Shown: piece by piece, positions 33,423 through 41,502 of the stretch
How the letters are laid out: every line of letters begins with the position of its first letter
Numbering within the stretch: position 1 is the first letter of the stretch
Source of the DNA: JBNKVT01 sp050299335
Lineage (GTDB): Bacteria > Pseudomonadota > Alphaproteobacteria > Rhodobacterales > Rhodobacteraceae
DNA: 64,000 nucleotides
Direction: 5' to 3'
Assembly (NCBI GenBank): GCA_050299335.1
Contig: JBNKVT010000014.1
Coordinates: 124,001-188,000 of the forward strand
Notes under the pieces: model-generated
The model's input: only the letters and a program-made list of their open reading frames with translations
Told to the model about the DNA's origin: nothing
Database searches by the model: none
Translations under genes and position numbers: made by a program

Positions 33423-34722
33423 GTTGGAAGAGTTCCTGGGGGGGCTCAGCGACAATGCTTTGTTATCGTTACCGTATTTGTTCGAACATTGGGCGCATCC
33501 GCATCAGGTCGCACCCGAAGGGGACTGGACGACCTGGGTGATCCTGGGCGGACGGGGAGCAGGCAAGACGCGGGCCGGGGCCGAGTGGGTGCGGTCTCAG
33601 GTCGAGGGAGATGTGCCGGAGGCACCCGGGGCGGCGTCGCGGGTGGCGCTGGTGGCGGAGACCTATGACCAGGCGCGCGATGTGATGGTGTTCGGCGATA
33701 GCGGGATTTACGCCTGTTGTCCGCCGGACCGCAAGCCCGAGTGGCAGGCGACGCGGCGGCGGCTGGTCTGGCCGAACGGCGCGGTGGCGCAGTGTTTCTC
33801 GGCGTCGGATCCGGAGGCTTTGCGGGGGCCGCAGTTCGATTGCGCCTGGGCCGATGAGCTGGCGAAGTGGAAGAAGCGCGACGAGGCCTGGGACATGCTG
33901 CAATTCGCGCTGCGGCTCGGGGATCGGCCGCGGCAGGTGGTGACGACGACGCCGAAGAATGTGGTGCTGCTGAAGAACCTGCTGGAAGCCGGGGACACGG
34001 TGTCGACCCGGGCGCCGACGAGTGCGAACCGGGCCTATCTGGCCCGCGACTTCGTGGAGCGGATGGCGGCGAAGTATGGCAACTCGCGGCTGGGGCGGCA
34101 GGAGCTGGACGGGGAGCTCTTGGAGGACGTCGAGGGTGCGTTGTGGAGCCATTCGGTGCTGGATGCCGGACGGGTCGAGAAGGCACCGGAGCTGACGCGG
34201 ATCGTGGTGGCGGTGGACCCGCCGGTGACGGCGCATAAGGGCTCGGACGAATGCGGGATCGTGGTGGCGGGCGTGGTGATGGACGGGCCGCCGCAGAACT
34301 GGAAAGCCTATGTGCTGCAGGATGCCTCGCTGAAGACGGCGAGCCCGACGGAATGGGCGTCGAAGGCGGTGGCGGTGTATCATGCGATCGGGGCGGATCG
34401 GCTGGTGGCGGAGGTCAACCAGGGCGGTGATCTGGTCGAAAGCGTGGTGCGGCAGGTGGACCCGCTGGTGAATTACCGGAAGGTGACGGCCTCGAAGGGC
34501 AAGGTTGTGCGGGCGGAACCGGTGGCGGCGCTCTACGAGCAGGGGCGGGTGCATCATGTGGGGATGCAGGCCGAGCTTGAGGATCAGATGTGCCAGATGA
34601 CGCTGGCGGGATTTGTTGGCAAGGGCAGTCCAGACCGGGCGGATGCGTTGGTCTGGGCCTTGACGGATTTGATGATCGAGCCGGCGGCGGCGTGGCGGTC
34701 GCCGAGGGTGCGGGTTTTGTGA
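33379..34722 (+). CDS. GTA large terminase (g2, TerL-like)
   Basis: A 447-residue DNA-packaging ATPase/nuclease. Walker A is LGGRGAGKTRAGAEW (about residues 56-70), Walker B is FDCAWADELAKW (about 155-166), and the C-terminal RNase-H-type nuclease half contains VVAVDPPVTAHKGSDECGI and a late DRADALVWAL motif with acidic metal ligands. GTAs use this motor to fill capsids with random host DNA. I chose the GTG at 33379, which overlaps g1 and has an AAGG site. REP-like repeats lie between it and the portal gene. Confidence 0.93.
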   Translation: MKSLSDLLSCASEAELEEFLGGLSDNALLSLPYLFEHWAHPHQVAPEGDWTTWVILGGRGAGKTRAGAEWVRSQVEGDVPEAPGAASRVALVAETYDQARDVMVFGDSGIYACCPPDRKPEWQATRRRLVWPNGAVAQCFSASDPEALRGPQFDCAWADELAKWKKRDEAWDMLQFALRLGDRPRQVVTTTPKNVVLLKNLLEAGDTVSTRAPTSANRAYLARDFVERMAAKYGNSRLGRQELDGELLEDVEGALWSHSVLDAGRVEKAPELTRIVVAVDPPVTAHKGSDECGIVVAGVVMDGPPQNWKAYVLQDASLKTASPTEWASKAVAVYHAIGADRLVAEVNQGGDLVESVVRQVDPLVNYRKVTASKGKVVRAEPVAALYEQGRVHHVGMQAELEDQMCQMTLAGFVGKGSPDRADALVWALTDLMIEPAAAWRSPRVRVL

Positions 34723-34734
34723 ATTTAAGCGGGT

Positions 34735-34821
34735 GGTGCGTGAAATCACGCACCCTACGCGAAGTGGCGGCATTGGGCATTTTTGTTCGGGGCCGTGGTG
34801 CGTGAAATCACGCACCCTACG
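34735..34821. repeat. Two direct copies of the REP-like GGTGCGTGAAATCACGCACC unit
   Basis: GGTGCGTGAAATCACGCACC followed by CTACG occurs at 34735-34759 and again at 34797-34821, 62 bases apart in the same orientation. The same sequence forms the ends of the element at 21989-22088. The repeats fill the 162-base gap between the terminase and portal genes, which in most GTA clusters are nearly adjacent. Confidence 0.8.
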
Positions 34822-34884
34822 GGCACGGCGGGCGGTTCGGGTCCCGGACGGGTTTCAACGACATTTTGATGGAGCGGATGGCGG

Positions 34885-36063
34885 ATGGTTTTTGAACTGT
34901 TTCGGCAGGCACGGAGTGTGCCCGAGGAAAAGGCGTCGGCGGCGGCTCCGGTGATTGCGTTTCATGGGGCGGGCCGGGTGGCCTGGTCTCCGCGCGATAC
35001 CGGCTCGCTGACGCGCAATGGGTTTGCGGGCAATCCGGTGGGGTTCCGCTGTGTGAAGATGATCGCCGAGGCGGCGGCGGCGGTGCCGCTGGTCGTGCAG
35101 GATGCCGAGAAGCGCTATGACGTGCATCCGCTGGTCTCGCTTTTGGGCAAGCCCAATCCGGGGCAGGGCGGGGCGGACCTGTTCGAGTCCTTCTATGGCC
35201 AGTTGCTGCTGACCGGGGACGGGTATTTCGAGGCGGCCGGCGAGGCGCTGGATGGCGGGCCGCAGGAGCTTTACGTGCTGCGTTCGGACCGGATGAACGT
35301 GGTGCCGGGTGCCGATGGCTGGCCGGTGGCCTATGAGTACAAGGTCGGGGCCAAGAAGCACCGGTTCGACATGCGGGGCGAATATGCGCCTATTCTGCAT
35401 GTGAAGGCCTTTCATCCCCAGGACGATCATTACGGGCTGTCGCCGATCCAGGCGGCGGCGACGGCGATTGACGTGCATAATTCGGCCTCGCGCTGGTCGA
35501 AGTCCCTGCTCGATAATGCGGCGCGGCCTTCGGGGGCGATTGTCTATCGCGGCGCGGACGGGCAGGGGGCGATGTCTTCGGATCAGTACAGCCGTCTGCG
35601 CGATGAGATGGAGAGCAATTATCAGGGCTCGATCAATGCCGGGCGGCCGATGCTGCTGGAAGGCGGGCTGGACTGGAAGCCGATGGGGTTCAGTCCTTCG
35701 GATATGGAGTTCCAGAAGACCAAGGAGAGTGCGGCGCGTGAGATTGCGCTGGCCTTCGGGGTGCCGCCGATGCTGTTGGGGCTGCCGGGGGACGCGACTT
35801 ATGCCAATTATCAGGAGGCGAACCGGGCGTTTTATCGGCTGACGGTGCTGCCGCTGGTCGCCAAGGTGCTGGCGGGCTTGAGCGGCTGGTTGCCGGAGCG
35901 GTATGGCGAGCCCTTGGTGGTGAAGGCCGATCTCGACGGGATCCCGGCCTTGGCGGCGGAGCGTGAGGCGCAGTGGCGGCGGATCGCCAAGGCGGAATTT
36001 CTGACGGATGCGGAGAAGCGGGCGCTTCTGGGACTGCCGAAGGTGGCCGATGACGAAACGTAG
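34885..36063 (+). CDS. GTA portal protein (g3, HK97-type)
   Basis: A 392-residue HK97-like portal protein, the dodecameric ring through which DNA enters the head. Recognisable blocks are NPVGFRCVKMIAEAAAAVPL, HPLVSLLGKPNP, GDGYFEAAGEALDGGPQELY, HYGLSPIQAAATAIDVHN and FGVPPMLLGLPGDATYANYQ. Length is normal and the frame is intact. The next gene (g3.5) starts 14 bases before its stop codon. Confidence 0.95.
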   Translation: MVFELFRQARSVPEEKASAAAPVIAFHGAGRVAWSPRDTGSLTRNGFAGNPVGFRCVKMIAEAAAAVPLVVQDAEKRYDVHPLVSLLGKPNPGQGGADLFESFYGQLLLTGDGYFEAAGEALDGGPQELYVLRSDRMNVVPGADGWPVAYEYKVGAKKHRFDMRGEYAPILHVKAFHPQDDHYGLSPIQAAATAIDVHNSASRWSKSLLDNAARPSGAIVYRGADGQGAMSSDQYSRLRDEMESNYQGSINAGRPMLLEGGLDWKPMGFSPSDMEFQKTKESAAREIALAFGVPPMLLGLPGDATYANYQEANRAFYRLTVLPLVAKVLAGLSGWLPERYGEPLVVKADLDGIPALAAEREAQWRRIAKAEFLTDAEKRALLGLPKVADDET

Positions 36064-36286
36064 TACCGGTTCGAAATTTCTCTACGAGCCTTTCGACGCG
36101 CATGCCGCACGGATGGAGGTTCACGAACGGGTCACGGAAGAACGCTGGACGGCGCTGGAGCGGCGTCTGGGGACCATCGAGACGCTCCTGGATCGCCAGG
36201 AGCGGCGGATGTGGCTGGCGGTCTGGGGGATCGCGACCTTTCTGGCTGCGGATGCGGCCTATTCGTTTCTGAGTTCGCAGGTCTGA
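36050..36286 (+). CDS. GTA g3.5-like head formation protein
   Basis: A 78-residue protein with a charged N-terminal coiled-coil-like half and a hydrophobic segment near the C-terminus (MWLAVWGIATFLAADAAYSF). It corresponds in place and size to the small gene between portal and protease in the Rhodobacter GTA (g3.5). It overlaps the portal gene by 14 bases, typical of translational coupling. Its biochemical role is unknown. Confidence 0.75.
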   Translation: MTKRSTGSKFLYEPFDAHAARMEVHERVTEERWTALERRLGTIETLLDRQERRMWLAVWGIATFLAADAAYSFLSSQV

Positions 36287-36370
36287 CACATGTGGGGCGG
36301 TTTTGCCGCCTTGCGTCGGACCTGTTTGAGCGGGCGCCGCAGGCGTCTCGTATGCAAAGGAGATTTGGGC

Positions 36371-36910
36371 ATGATCACGACGGGCGCGGGCGCGCTTGAG
36401 ACCAAGTTTTGCGGCCCCGGGGCCGATATCACGCTGAAGAAGGGCGTGATCGCGGGCTATGCCTCGGTATTCGGGGCGACCGATCAGGGCGGGGATGTGG
36501 TGCAGAAGGGGGCGTATTCTGCCTCGCTGAAGCGGCCTGTCTCGGGGGTGAAGATGCTGTGGCAGCATGATCCCGCCAAACCCATCGGGGTCTGGGAAGA
36601 GATCCGCGAGGATGACAAGGGGCTGTTCGTGAAGGGACGGCTTCTGAGCGAGGTGCAGGCGGGGCGCGAGGCGCTGGCGCTGCTTGAGGCCGGGGCGGTC
36701 GATGGCTTGTCCATCGGCTACCGGACGGTCCGGGCGGAAAAATCGGCCAAGGGTGGCCGGCTGCTGCACGAGGTGGAACTTTGGGAAGTATCGGTGGTGA
36801 CATTCCCGATGCTGCCCGAGGCGCGGGCGACGGCCTCGGTTGACGAGGGCGAAGCGTTCGCTGAGGGCCTGGCGGAGATGCTGAACTCCGCAAGGCGGAT
36901 GTTGGCGTGA
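36371..36910 (+). CDS. GTA prohead protease (g4, HK97 family)
   Basis: A 179-residue HK97-type (U35) prohead serine protease that trims the capsid protein during head maturation. Core blocks are GYASVFGATDQGGDVVQKGA, KMLWQHDPAKPIGVWEEI (catalytic His), GAVDGLSIGYR (catalytic Ser) and LWEVSVVTFPMLPEA. ATG 36371 is supported by an AGGAG site; upstream in-frame codons from 36290 do not resemble the family. The capsid gene follows after 35 bases. Confidence 0.93.
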   Translation: MITTGAGALETKFCGPGADITLKKGVIAGYASVFGATDQGGDVVQKGAYSASLKRPVSGVKMLWQHDPAKPIGVWEEIREDDKGLFVKGRLLSEVQAGREALALLEAGAVDGLSIGYRTVRAEKSAKGGRLLHEVELWEVSVVTFPMLPEARATASVDEGEAFAEGLAEMLNSARRMLA

Positions 36911-36945
36911 GGACGCGCCGTTTTCAGGAAGCTGGGAAGATTTTG

Positions 36946-38142
36946 ATGAGCAAGACCGAAACCAAGACCCGGGCGGGCGCTGCCCTGTCCGGTCAGGGCC
37001 CCGTCCATGAGGTGAAGGCCGCCATGGCTGGGTTTCTGAGCGATTTCAATGACTTTCAGAACGATATCAAATCACGCATCAAGGAACAGGAAAACCGTTT
37101 GACCATGCTGGACCGTAAATCATTTGCTGCCGAGCGCCCGGCCTTGTCGCGCGCCGATACCGAAGCGCCGCACAAGAAGGCCTTTGCCGCCTATCTGCGT
37201 TCCGGCGATGACGACGCCCTTCGCGGCCTGGAAGTCGAAGCCAAGGCGCTGTCGACCGCTGTTGCCGCCGATGGCGGCTACCTGGTCGATCCGCAGACCG
37301 CCGAGAGCATTGCCAGCGTGTTGCGCGGGGCTTCGTCGCTGCGTGCCATCTCGAAGGTCGTGAATGTCGAGGCCACGGCCTATGACGTGCTGGTCGATCA
37401 CACCGATATCGGGGCCGGCTGGGCCGACGAGACCACCGCGACCTCCGAGACCACGACGCCGCAGTTCGACCGTATCTCGATCCCGCTGCACGAGCTTTCG
37501 GCGCTGCCGAAGGCCTCGCAGCGTCTGCTGGACGACAGTGCCTTCGACGTCGAGGGCTGGCTGGCCGAGACCATTGCCGACAAGTTCTCGCGCACCGAGG
37601 CTGCGGCCTTTATCGGTGGCGACGGGGTCGACAAGCCCACGGGCTTCCTGACCTATACCGCTGTCGATAATGACAGCTGGACCTGGGGCAATCTGGGCTA
37701 TGTGGCGACCGGTACCGATGGTGACTTCAACACCAACGATCCCGCCGACGCGATCGTCGATCTGGTCTATGCGCTGGGTTCGCGGTATCGGGGCAACGCG
37801 AATTTCGTGATGAACTCGAAGACCGCTGGCGCCGTGCGCAAGATGAAGGATGCCGATGGCCGCTTCCTGTGGACCGACGGTATTGCCGCTGGTGAGCCGG
37901 CCCGTCTGATGGGCTATCCGGTGCTGATCGCCGAGGACATGCCGGACATTGCGTCCGACGAGACCGCGATTGCCTTCGGCAACTTCACCTCCGGCTATAC
38001 CATTGCCGAGCGCCCGGACCTGCGCATCCTGCGCGATCCGTTCTCGGCCAAGCCGAACGTGCTGTTCTATGCCACCAAGCGCATCGGCGGCGACGTGTCG
38101 GATTTTGCCGCGATCAAGTTGCTGAAATTCGGCGTCAGCTAA
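36946..38142 (+). CDS. GTA major capsid protein (g5, HK97 fold)
   Basis: A 398-residue HK97-fold major capsid protein. Residues about 1-110 are the helical scaffold (delta) region removed by the protease (FNDFQNDIKSRIKEQENRL). The mature part begins near the ALSTAVAADGGYLVDPQTAE block and contains PKASQRLLDDSAFDVEGWL, SRTEAAAFIGGDG and GYPVLIAEDMP. Length and sequence are those of Rhodobacterales GTA capsids. No frameshift or stop interrupts it. Confidence 0.95.
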   Translation: MSKTETKTRAGAALSGQGPVHEVKAAMAGFLSDFNDFQNDIKSRIKEQENRLTMLDRKSFAAERPALSRADTEAPHKKAFAAYLRSGDDDALRGLEVEAKALSTAVAADGGYLVDPQTAESIASVLRGASSLRAISKVVNVEATAYDVLVDHTDIGAGWADETTATSETTTPQFDRISIPLHELSALPKASQRLLDDSAFDVEGWLAETIADKFSRTEAAAFIGGDGVDKPTGFLTYTAVDNDSWTWGNLGYVATGTDGDFNTNDPADAIVDLVYALGSRYRGNANFVMNSKTAGAVRKMKDADGRFLWTDGIAAGEPARLMGYPVLIAEDMPDIASDETAIAFGNFTSGYTIAERPDLRILRDPFSAKPNVLFYATKRIGGDVSDFAAIKLLKFGVS

Positions 38143-38313
38143 GGGACTTGGGCGTTTCGCGGGGCCTTCGGGTCTCGCAGGCGCCTGGTCTTCTTCACCC
38201 TGCCTTTGAGTGCTGTCCTTGAGTAGCGTTGGGGCCGATCTGTCGGTTCGATTGCCGGTCCCAGACTGGAGCGGGGTAGCGCACGTGTGGGGCAGGGGGC
38301 TGATGACGGAGCT

Positions 38314-38331
38314 GGCCCGGTTATCCGGGCC
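38314..38331 (+). terminator. Hairpin between capsid and downstream GTA genes
   Basis: A perfect stem GGCCCGG/CCGGGCC with loop TTAT lies in the 293-base gap after the capsid gene. There is no T tract. It may lower transcription past the capsid gene or stabilise the capsid mRNA. Nothing else recognisable is in this gap. Confidence 0.45.
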
Positions 38332-38435
38332 GGTTGGCACGCTTCCCGCATTGTCCGGCTTGCTGCTCCTCCCTCCGCATGAGAGCGGTGCGGGGGGCGT
38401 GTCTCTTTTCTCTCAATCATTCAAAGGATTTGCCC

Positions 38436-38726
38436 ATGAGCGGATATGTTCTGAAATCGGCGGGAAGCGAGTTGCAATACGCGTTGAACTGGCGGCGGGG
38501 CTATCTGGAGACGGGCGAGAAGGTGGCTGAGGATCTGGGCTGGCGGGTGCTGCCCGTCGAGAGCGCCGAGGATCTGAGCGTGGTGGCCCAGAGGGTGGAG
38601 CCCGGGGCGAGCCATGTGACGGTCGCGGGCGGGGTGCCGGGGCGGACCTATATGGTCTGTGCCAAGGTGCGAACCTCGGAGGGGCGCGAGCTGGAGCGGG
38701 CCGTGGTGATGGAGATCGCGGCCTGA
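38436..38726 (+). CDS. Phage-type fibre/tail adaptor-like small protein in GTA cluster
   Basis: A 96-residue protein of mainly beta character. The second half (VEPGASHVTVAGGVPGRTYM, then CAKVRTSEGRELERAVVME) has the pattern of small Ig-like proteins that annotation pipelines call phage fibre-tail adaptor. A gene of this type is often found between g5 and g6 in roseobacter GTA clusters. ATG 38436 starts MSGYVLKSAG. It is separated from g6 by 209 bases, a larger gap than usual. Function unproven. Confidence 0.65.
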   Translation: MSGYVLKSAGSELQYALNWRRGYLETGEKVAEDLGWRVLPVESAEDLSVVAQRVEPGASHVTVAGGVPGRTYMVCAKVRTSEGRELERAVVMEIAA

Positions 38727-38935
38727 GGGCGGCGGTTGTCCTGCTGTCGAGGCCGGGAGCCTCCGGCGGGACTTTTGCAAGGAAACAGGCGGGTGCGTGG
38801 CCACGGGGGGAGACCTCGGTGGAGCGGATCGGTCTTGAGCGGAATGTCTTGGGGCGCTGAGCCCGGGGTGTTCGCGGATGAATTTGACCCCGCTCCGGGT
38901 GACGGGCGCGGGATGGTCTCTGGTTGGAGTGCGAC

Positions 38936-39523
38936 ATGAACCTGATTGAACTGACGACGCCGGCATCGGGGGATATCCCCGTGGCCGAGCTGGCCGAGCA
39001 TCTGCGGCTGGGGACGGGATTTGCCGATGACGGGTCGCAGGATACGATCCTGGAGGCGTTTCTGCGCGCCGCCATTGCCAATATCGAGGGGCGGACCGGC
39101 AAGGTGCTGCTGACGCGGCAGCTGGCCTGGGAAGTGACCCGCTGGATCGAGCCGGATTGCCAGGGGCTGCCGGTCGCACCCGTGCAGGGGATCGACAGCG
39201 TCGTGATGGTGAAGGCCGATGGCAGCGAGACGGCTGTGGATGGCCAGGACTATTTTCTGCGGGCTGACGACATGCGGCCGAAGTTGGCCGCTCAGGGCTG
39301 CCTGCCGAGCATTCCGGGATACGGGTTCGCGCGGATTACCTTTCAGGCCGGGTTCGGCGACTGGGCTGTGGTACCGGCCGATCTGAAGCAGGCGGTGCTG
39401 ATGCTGGCCTCCTATTATTACGAGAACCGGCACAATGCCGGGGATGACGGGTCGATGCCGTTCGGGGTGCTGTCGCTGATCGACCGCTACCGCACGGTGC
39501 GGCTGATGGGGGACCGGCTGTGA
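38936..39523 (+). CDS. GTA head-tail connector (g6, adaptor)
   Basis: A 195-residue head-tail connector of the HK97 gp6-like type, which forms the ring below the portal. The N-terminal helical part (PVAELAEHLRLG, then ILEAFLRAAIANIEGRTGK) and the C-terminal PADLKQAVLMLASYYYENRH are diagnostic of the GTA g6 protein. The gene is intact. The stop overlaps the next start by four bases. Confidence 0.92.
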   Translation: MNLIELTTPASGDIPVAELAEHLRLGTGFADDGSQDTILEAFLRAAIANIEGRTGKVLLTRQLAWEVTRWIEPDCQGLPVAPVQGIDSVVMVKADGSETAVDGQDYFLRADDMRPKLAAQGCLPSIPGYGFARITFQAGFGDWAVVPADLKQAVLMLASYYYENRHNAGDDGSMPFGVLSLIDRYRTVRLMGDRL

Positions 39524-40176
39524 AAGGGGACCCGCATCTTGAGAGGAGGCTGATCCTCGAGGAACGCCAGACGGTGCCCGACTCCATGGGAGGCGTGGTG
39601 ACGAGCTGGGTCGAGCTGGGCACGCTCTGGGCGGGCGTGGTGGCGCGGACGGGACGCGAAGGCGTGGTGGCGGACAGGGAAACGTCGCTTGGGACCTTTC
39701 GCATTTTGGTCAGAGGGGCCCCGGTGGGCGCCCCCTCCCGTCCGCGCCCGGATCAGCGGTTCCGGGAAGGGACAAGGATTTACAACATTCTGGCGGTCAC
39801 GGAAGCCGACCCGCATGGGCGCTTCCTGGTCTGCTTTGCCGAAGAGGGGCTGCGGCCCTATGCGCCGGCGCATCTGGGGGCTGAGCGGATCGCGGGCGGG
39901 TCGGTGATTGTCAGTTGGATAAGGCGGACGCGGATCGACGGCGATGCCTGGGGGGCGACGGAAGTGCCGCTGGGCGAGACCTCGGAACTGTATGTGGTGC
40001 AGGTCAAGGACGGCTCGACGCTGCTGCGGGAAGAGACCGTGACGGGTCCGGAATTCGATTACACGACCACGATGCAGGCGGCGGATGGTGCGCCTGCGGT
40101 GGTGACATTTGAAGTAGCCCAGATCTCGGAGCGGTTCGGGGCAGGCTCAATTGCGAGGATTGATTTCGATGGCTGA
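39520..40176 (+). CDS. Chimeric GTA protein: head closure (g7) fused to g15 C-terminus
   Basis: A 218-residue protein made of two unrelated GTA pieces. Residues 1 to about 110 (LERRLILEERQTVPDSMGG..., ending RFLVCFAEEG) are a complete g7 head-closure/stopper protein. From about residue 111 (LRPYAPAHLGAERIAGGSV, then SWIRRTRIDGDAWG, VPLGETSELY and FEVAQISERFGAGSIARIDF) the sequence is what I recognise as the last ~105 residues of the g15 tail-tip protein (megatron). In normal clusters g8-g14 and more than 1000 codons of g15 lie between them. The junction is near 39845-39856 and is in frame. It overlaps the following DUF2793 gene by 8 bases, as g15 normally would. Confidence 0.85.
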   Translation: MKGDPHLERRLILEERQTVPDSMGGVVTSWVELGTLWAGVVARTGREGVVADRETSLGTFRILVRGAPVGAPSRPRPDQRFREGTRIYNILAVTEADPHGRFLVCFAEEGLRPYAPAHLGAERIAGGSVIVSWIRRTRIDGDAWGATEVPLGETSELYVVQVKDGSTLLREETVTGPEFDYTTTMQAADGAPAVVTFEVAQISERFGAGSIARIDFDG

Positions 40177-40879
40177 AACCTATCAGTTTTCGCTGCCGCT
40201 GGTGGCGGCGGCGCAGGCGCAGAAACATGTGACGGTCAATGACGCGTTGTCGCGGCTGGATGCGGTGGCGCAGTTGCGGGTTGTTTCCATGGCAGTGACG
40301 ACGCCGCCGGGATCGCCGGTGGACGGGCAGGCTTATGTGGTCGCCGGGTCGGCAACCGGGGTCTGGGCCGGGCATGAGGGCGAGGTCGCGGTGTTCCTGA
40401 ATGGCGGCTGGGTGTTCATCACACCGCTTGAGGGGTGGTCGGCCTGGGATGAGGCCTCGGGCGAGCGGCTGCTGTTCGACGGGCAGGACTGGCATGGCGG
40501 CGGGATCGCGCATTCCGCGGGCGGTGCGGTGACCGTGGCGCGGGTGGCGGAGATCGATCATGTGATCGGGGCGGGGGCGACGTCGGCGACGGCGAATGTG
40601 ATCCCGGCAGGCTCGGTCGTGACGGGGGTCACTGGCCGGGTGACGGTGGCAATCTCGGGGCCGACGGACTGGGCGCTGGGGGTGTCGGGGTCGCCGAACC
40701 AATATGGCTCGGGGCTGGGCGTGGCGCTGAATTCGTTTGCGAACGGGATTTCCGGCTCACCGCAGGCTTTCTATGCCGACACGCCGCTGGAACTGACCTC
40801 GAATGGCGGGGCTTTCGTCAGCGGGGAGGTGCGACTGGCGGTGCATTACACGCAGTTGGTCTCGCCGAGGAGTGTCTGA
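40169..40879 (+). CDS. DUF2793 protein (downstream GTA gene)
   Basis: A 236-residue protein starting MAETYQFSLPLVAAAQAQKHV, the DUF2793 signature, with PPGSPVDGQAYVVAGSATGVW and GWVFITPLEGWSAWDE following. DUF2793 genes commonly follow g15 in roseobacter GTA clusters and are thought to be fibre- or spike-related; that role is inferred from position. The start overlaps the stop of the g7-g15 chimera (ATGGCTGA). It appears intact. Confidence 0.88.
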   Translation: MAETYQFSLPLVAAAQAQKHVTVNDALSRLDAVAQLRVVSMAVTTPPGSPVDGQAYVVAGSATGVWAGHEGEVAVFLNGGWVFITPLEGWSAWDEASGERLLFDGQDWHGGGIAHSAGGAVTVARVAEIDHVIGAGATSATANVIPAGSVVTGVTGRVTVAISGPTDWALGVSGSPNQYGSGLGVALNSFANGISGSPQAFYADTPLELTSNGGAFVSGEVRLAVHYTQLVSPRSV

Positions 40880-40880
40880 G

Positions 40881-41033
40881 ATGTTCAACTGGGTGTTTCT
40901 GAGCTTCTGGCTGGCGCTGGGATCGGGGCTGATGTTCCTGGTGGTGGCGTCGCTGGAAATCTGGCCGCTGAGGCGGTGGTGGCGGAAGCGGGAACGGGAT
41001 GCGCAGGTGGTGTTGAGATTCGTGCCGGACTGA
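40881..41033 (+). CDS. Small membrane protein at end of GTA cluster
   Basis: A 50-residue protein, MFNWVFLSFWLALGSGLMFL..., with one membrane segment (about residues 4-27) and a basic tail RRWWRKRERD. It starts one base after the DUF2793 stop codon, so it is translated from the same message. Similar short membrane proteins close many GTA operons in this family. Function unknown. Confidence 0.65.
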   Translation: MFNWVFLSFWLALGSGLMFLVVASLEIWPLRRWWRKRERDAQVVLRFVPD

Positions 41034-41069
41034 GGGGCTGGCAAAGCGGGTTCGAAGCCACATTCCCTT

Positions 41070-41408
41070 TCAATCCGAGGCGCAGGAGATGCAGAGCGTC
41101 ACTATGGGATTGAGCTCGAGGCGGCGTGGGGCGATGGGCTCGCCGCATTCGGTGCATTTGCCATAGCTGGAGTCCTCGATCCGAGCGAGGGCGGCGGCGA
41201 TCTGGGTGCGTTCCTGGGTGCGGCGCAGATGGGTGGCCTTGGCCATGGCCTGCTGCTGGAGGGCGTCCATGCGTGAGAGGCGACCGACGGATTGCTGATC
41301 GAGGGGGACGGTGTCGCGGGCCTCCGAGGCGGTGGCGTCTTCGATTTCGAGGGCCTCGAGGCGCTTGGTCAGCAAGCGGCGGAAATGCTCTGTTTCACGA
41401 AATGTCAT
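41070..41408 (-). CDS. TraR/DksA-family zinc-finger protein
   Basis: A 112-residue protein with a helical N-terminal half and a C-terminal C4 zinc finger: YGKCTECGEPIAPRRL and then TLCISCASD (C-x2-C ... C-x2-C). Full DksA has a longer coiled coil that reaches into the RNA polymerase secondary channel; this short form may act similarly or not at all. It is convergent with the GTA cluster end and divergent from cysE. Confidence 0.9.
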   Translation of the reverse strand: MTFRETEHFRRLLTKRLEALEIEDATASEARDTVPLDQQSVGRLSRMDALQQQAMAKATHLRRTQERTQIAAALARIEDSSYGKCTECGEPIAPRRLELNPIVTLCISCASD

Positions 41409-41502
41409 GGATTGTGCTTATTGAGGGCTTGATTTTGGGGTAGGCTGCGCTGAGGTTTTCTGACAGAACCCCGTGCGGGGCCGGAAATCAAGAGGTGAGA
41501 CC

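Noticed and set aside
33105..41033. Interpretation as an ordinary prophage
   Set aside because: No integrase, repressor, replication or lysis genes, no attachment sites, and the gene order g1-g7 with g3.5 is that of the Rhodobacterales GTA.
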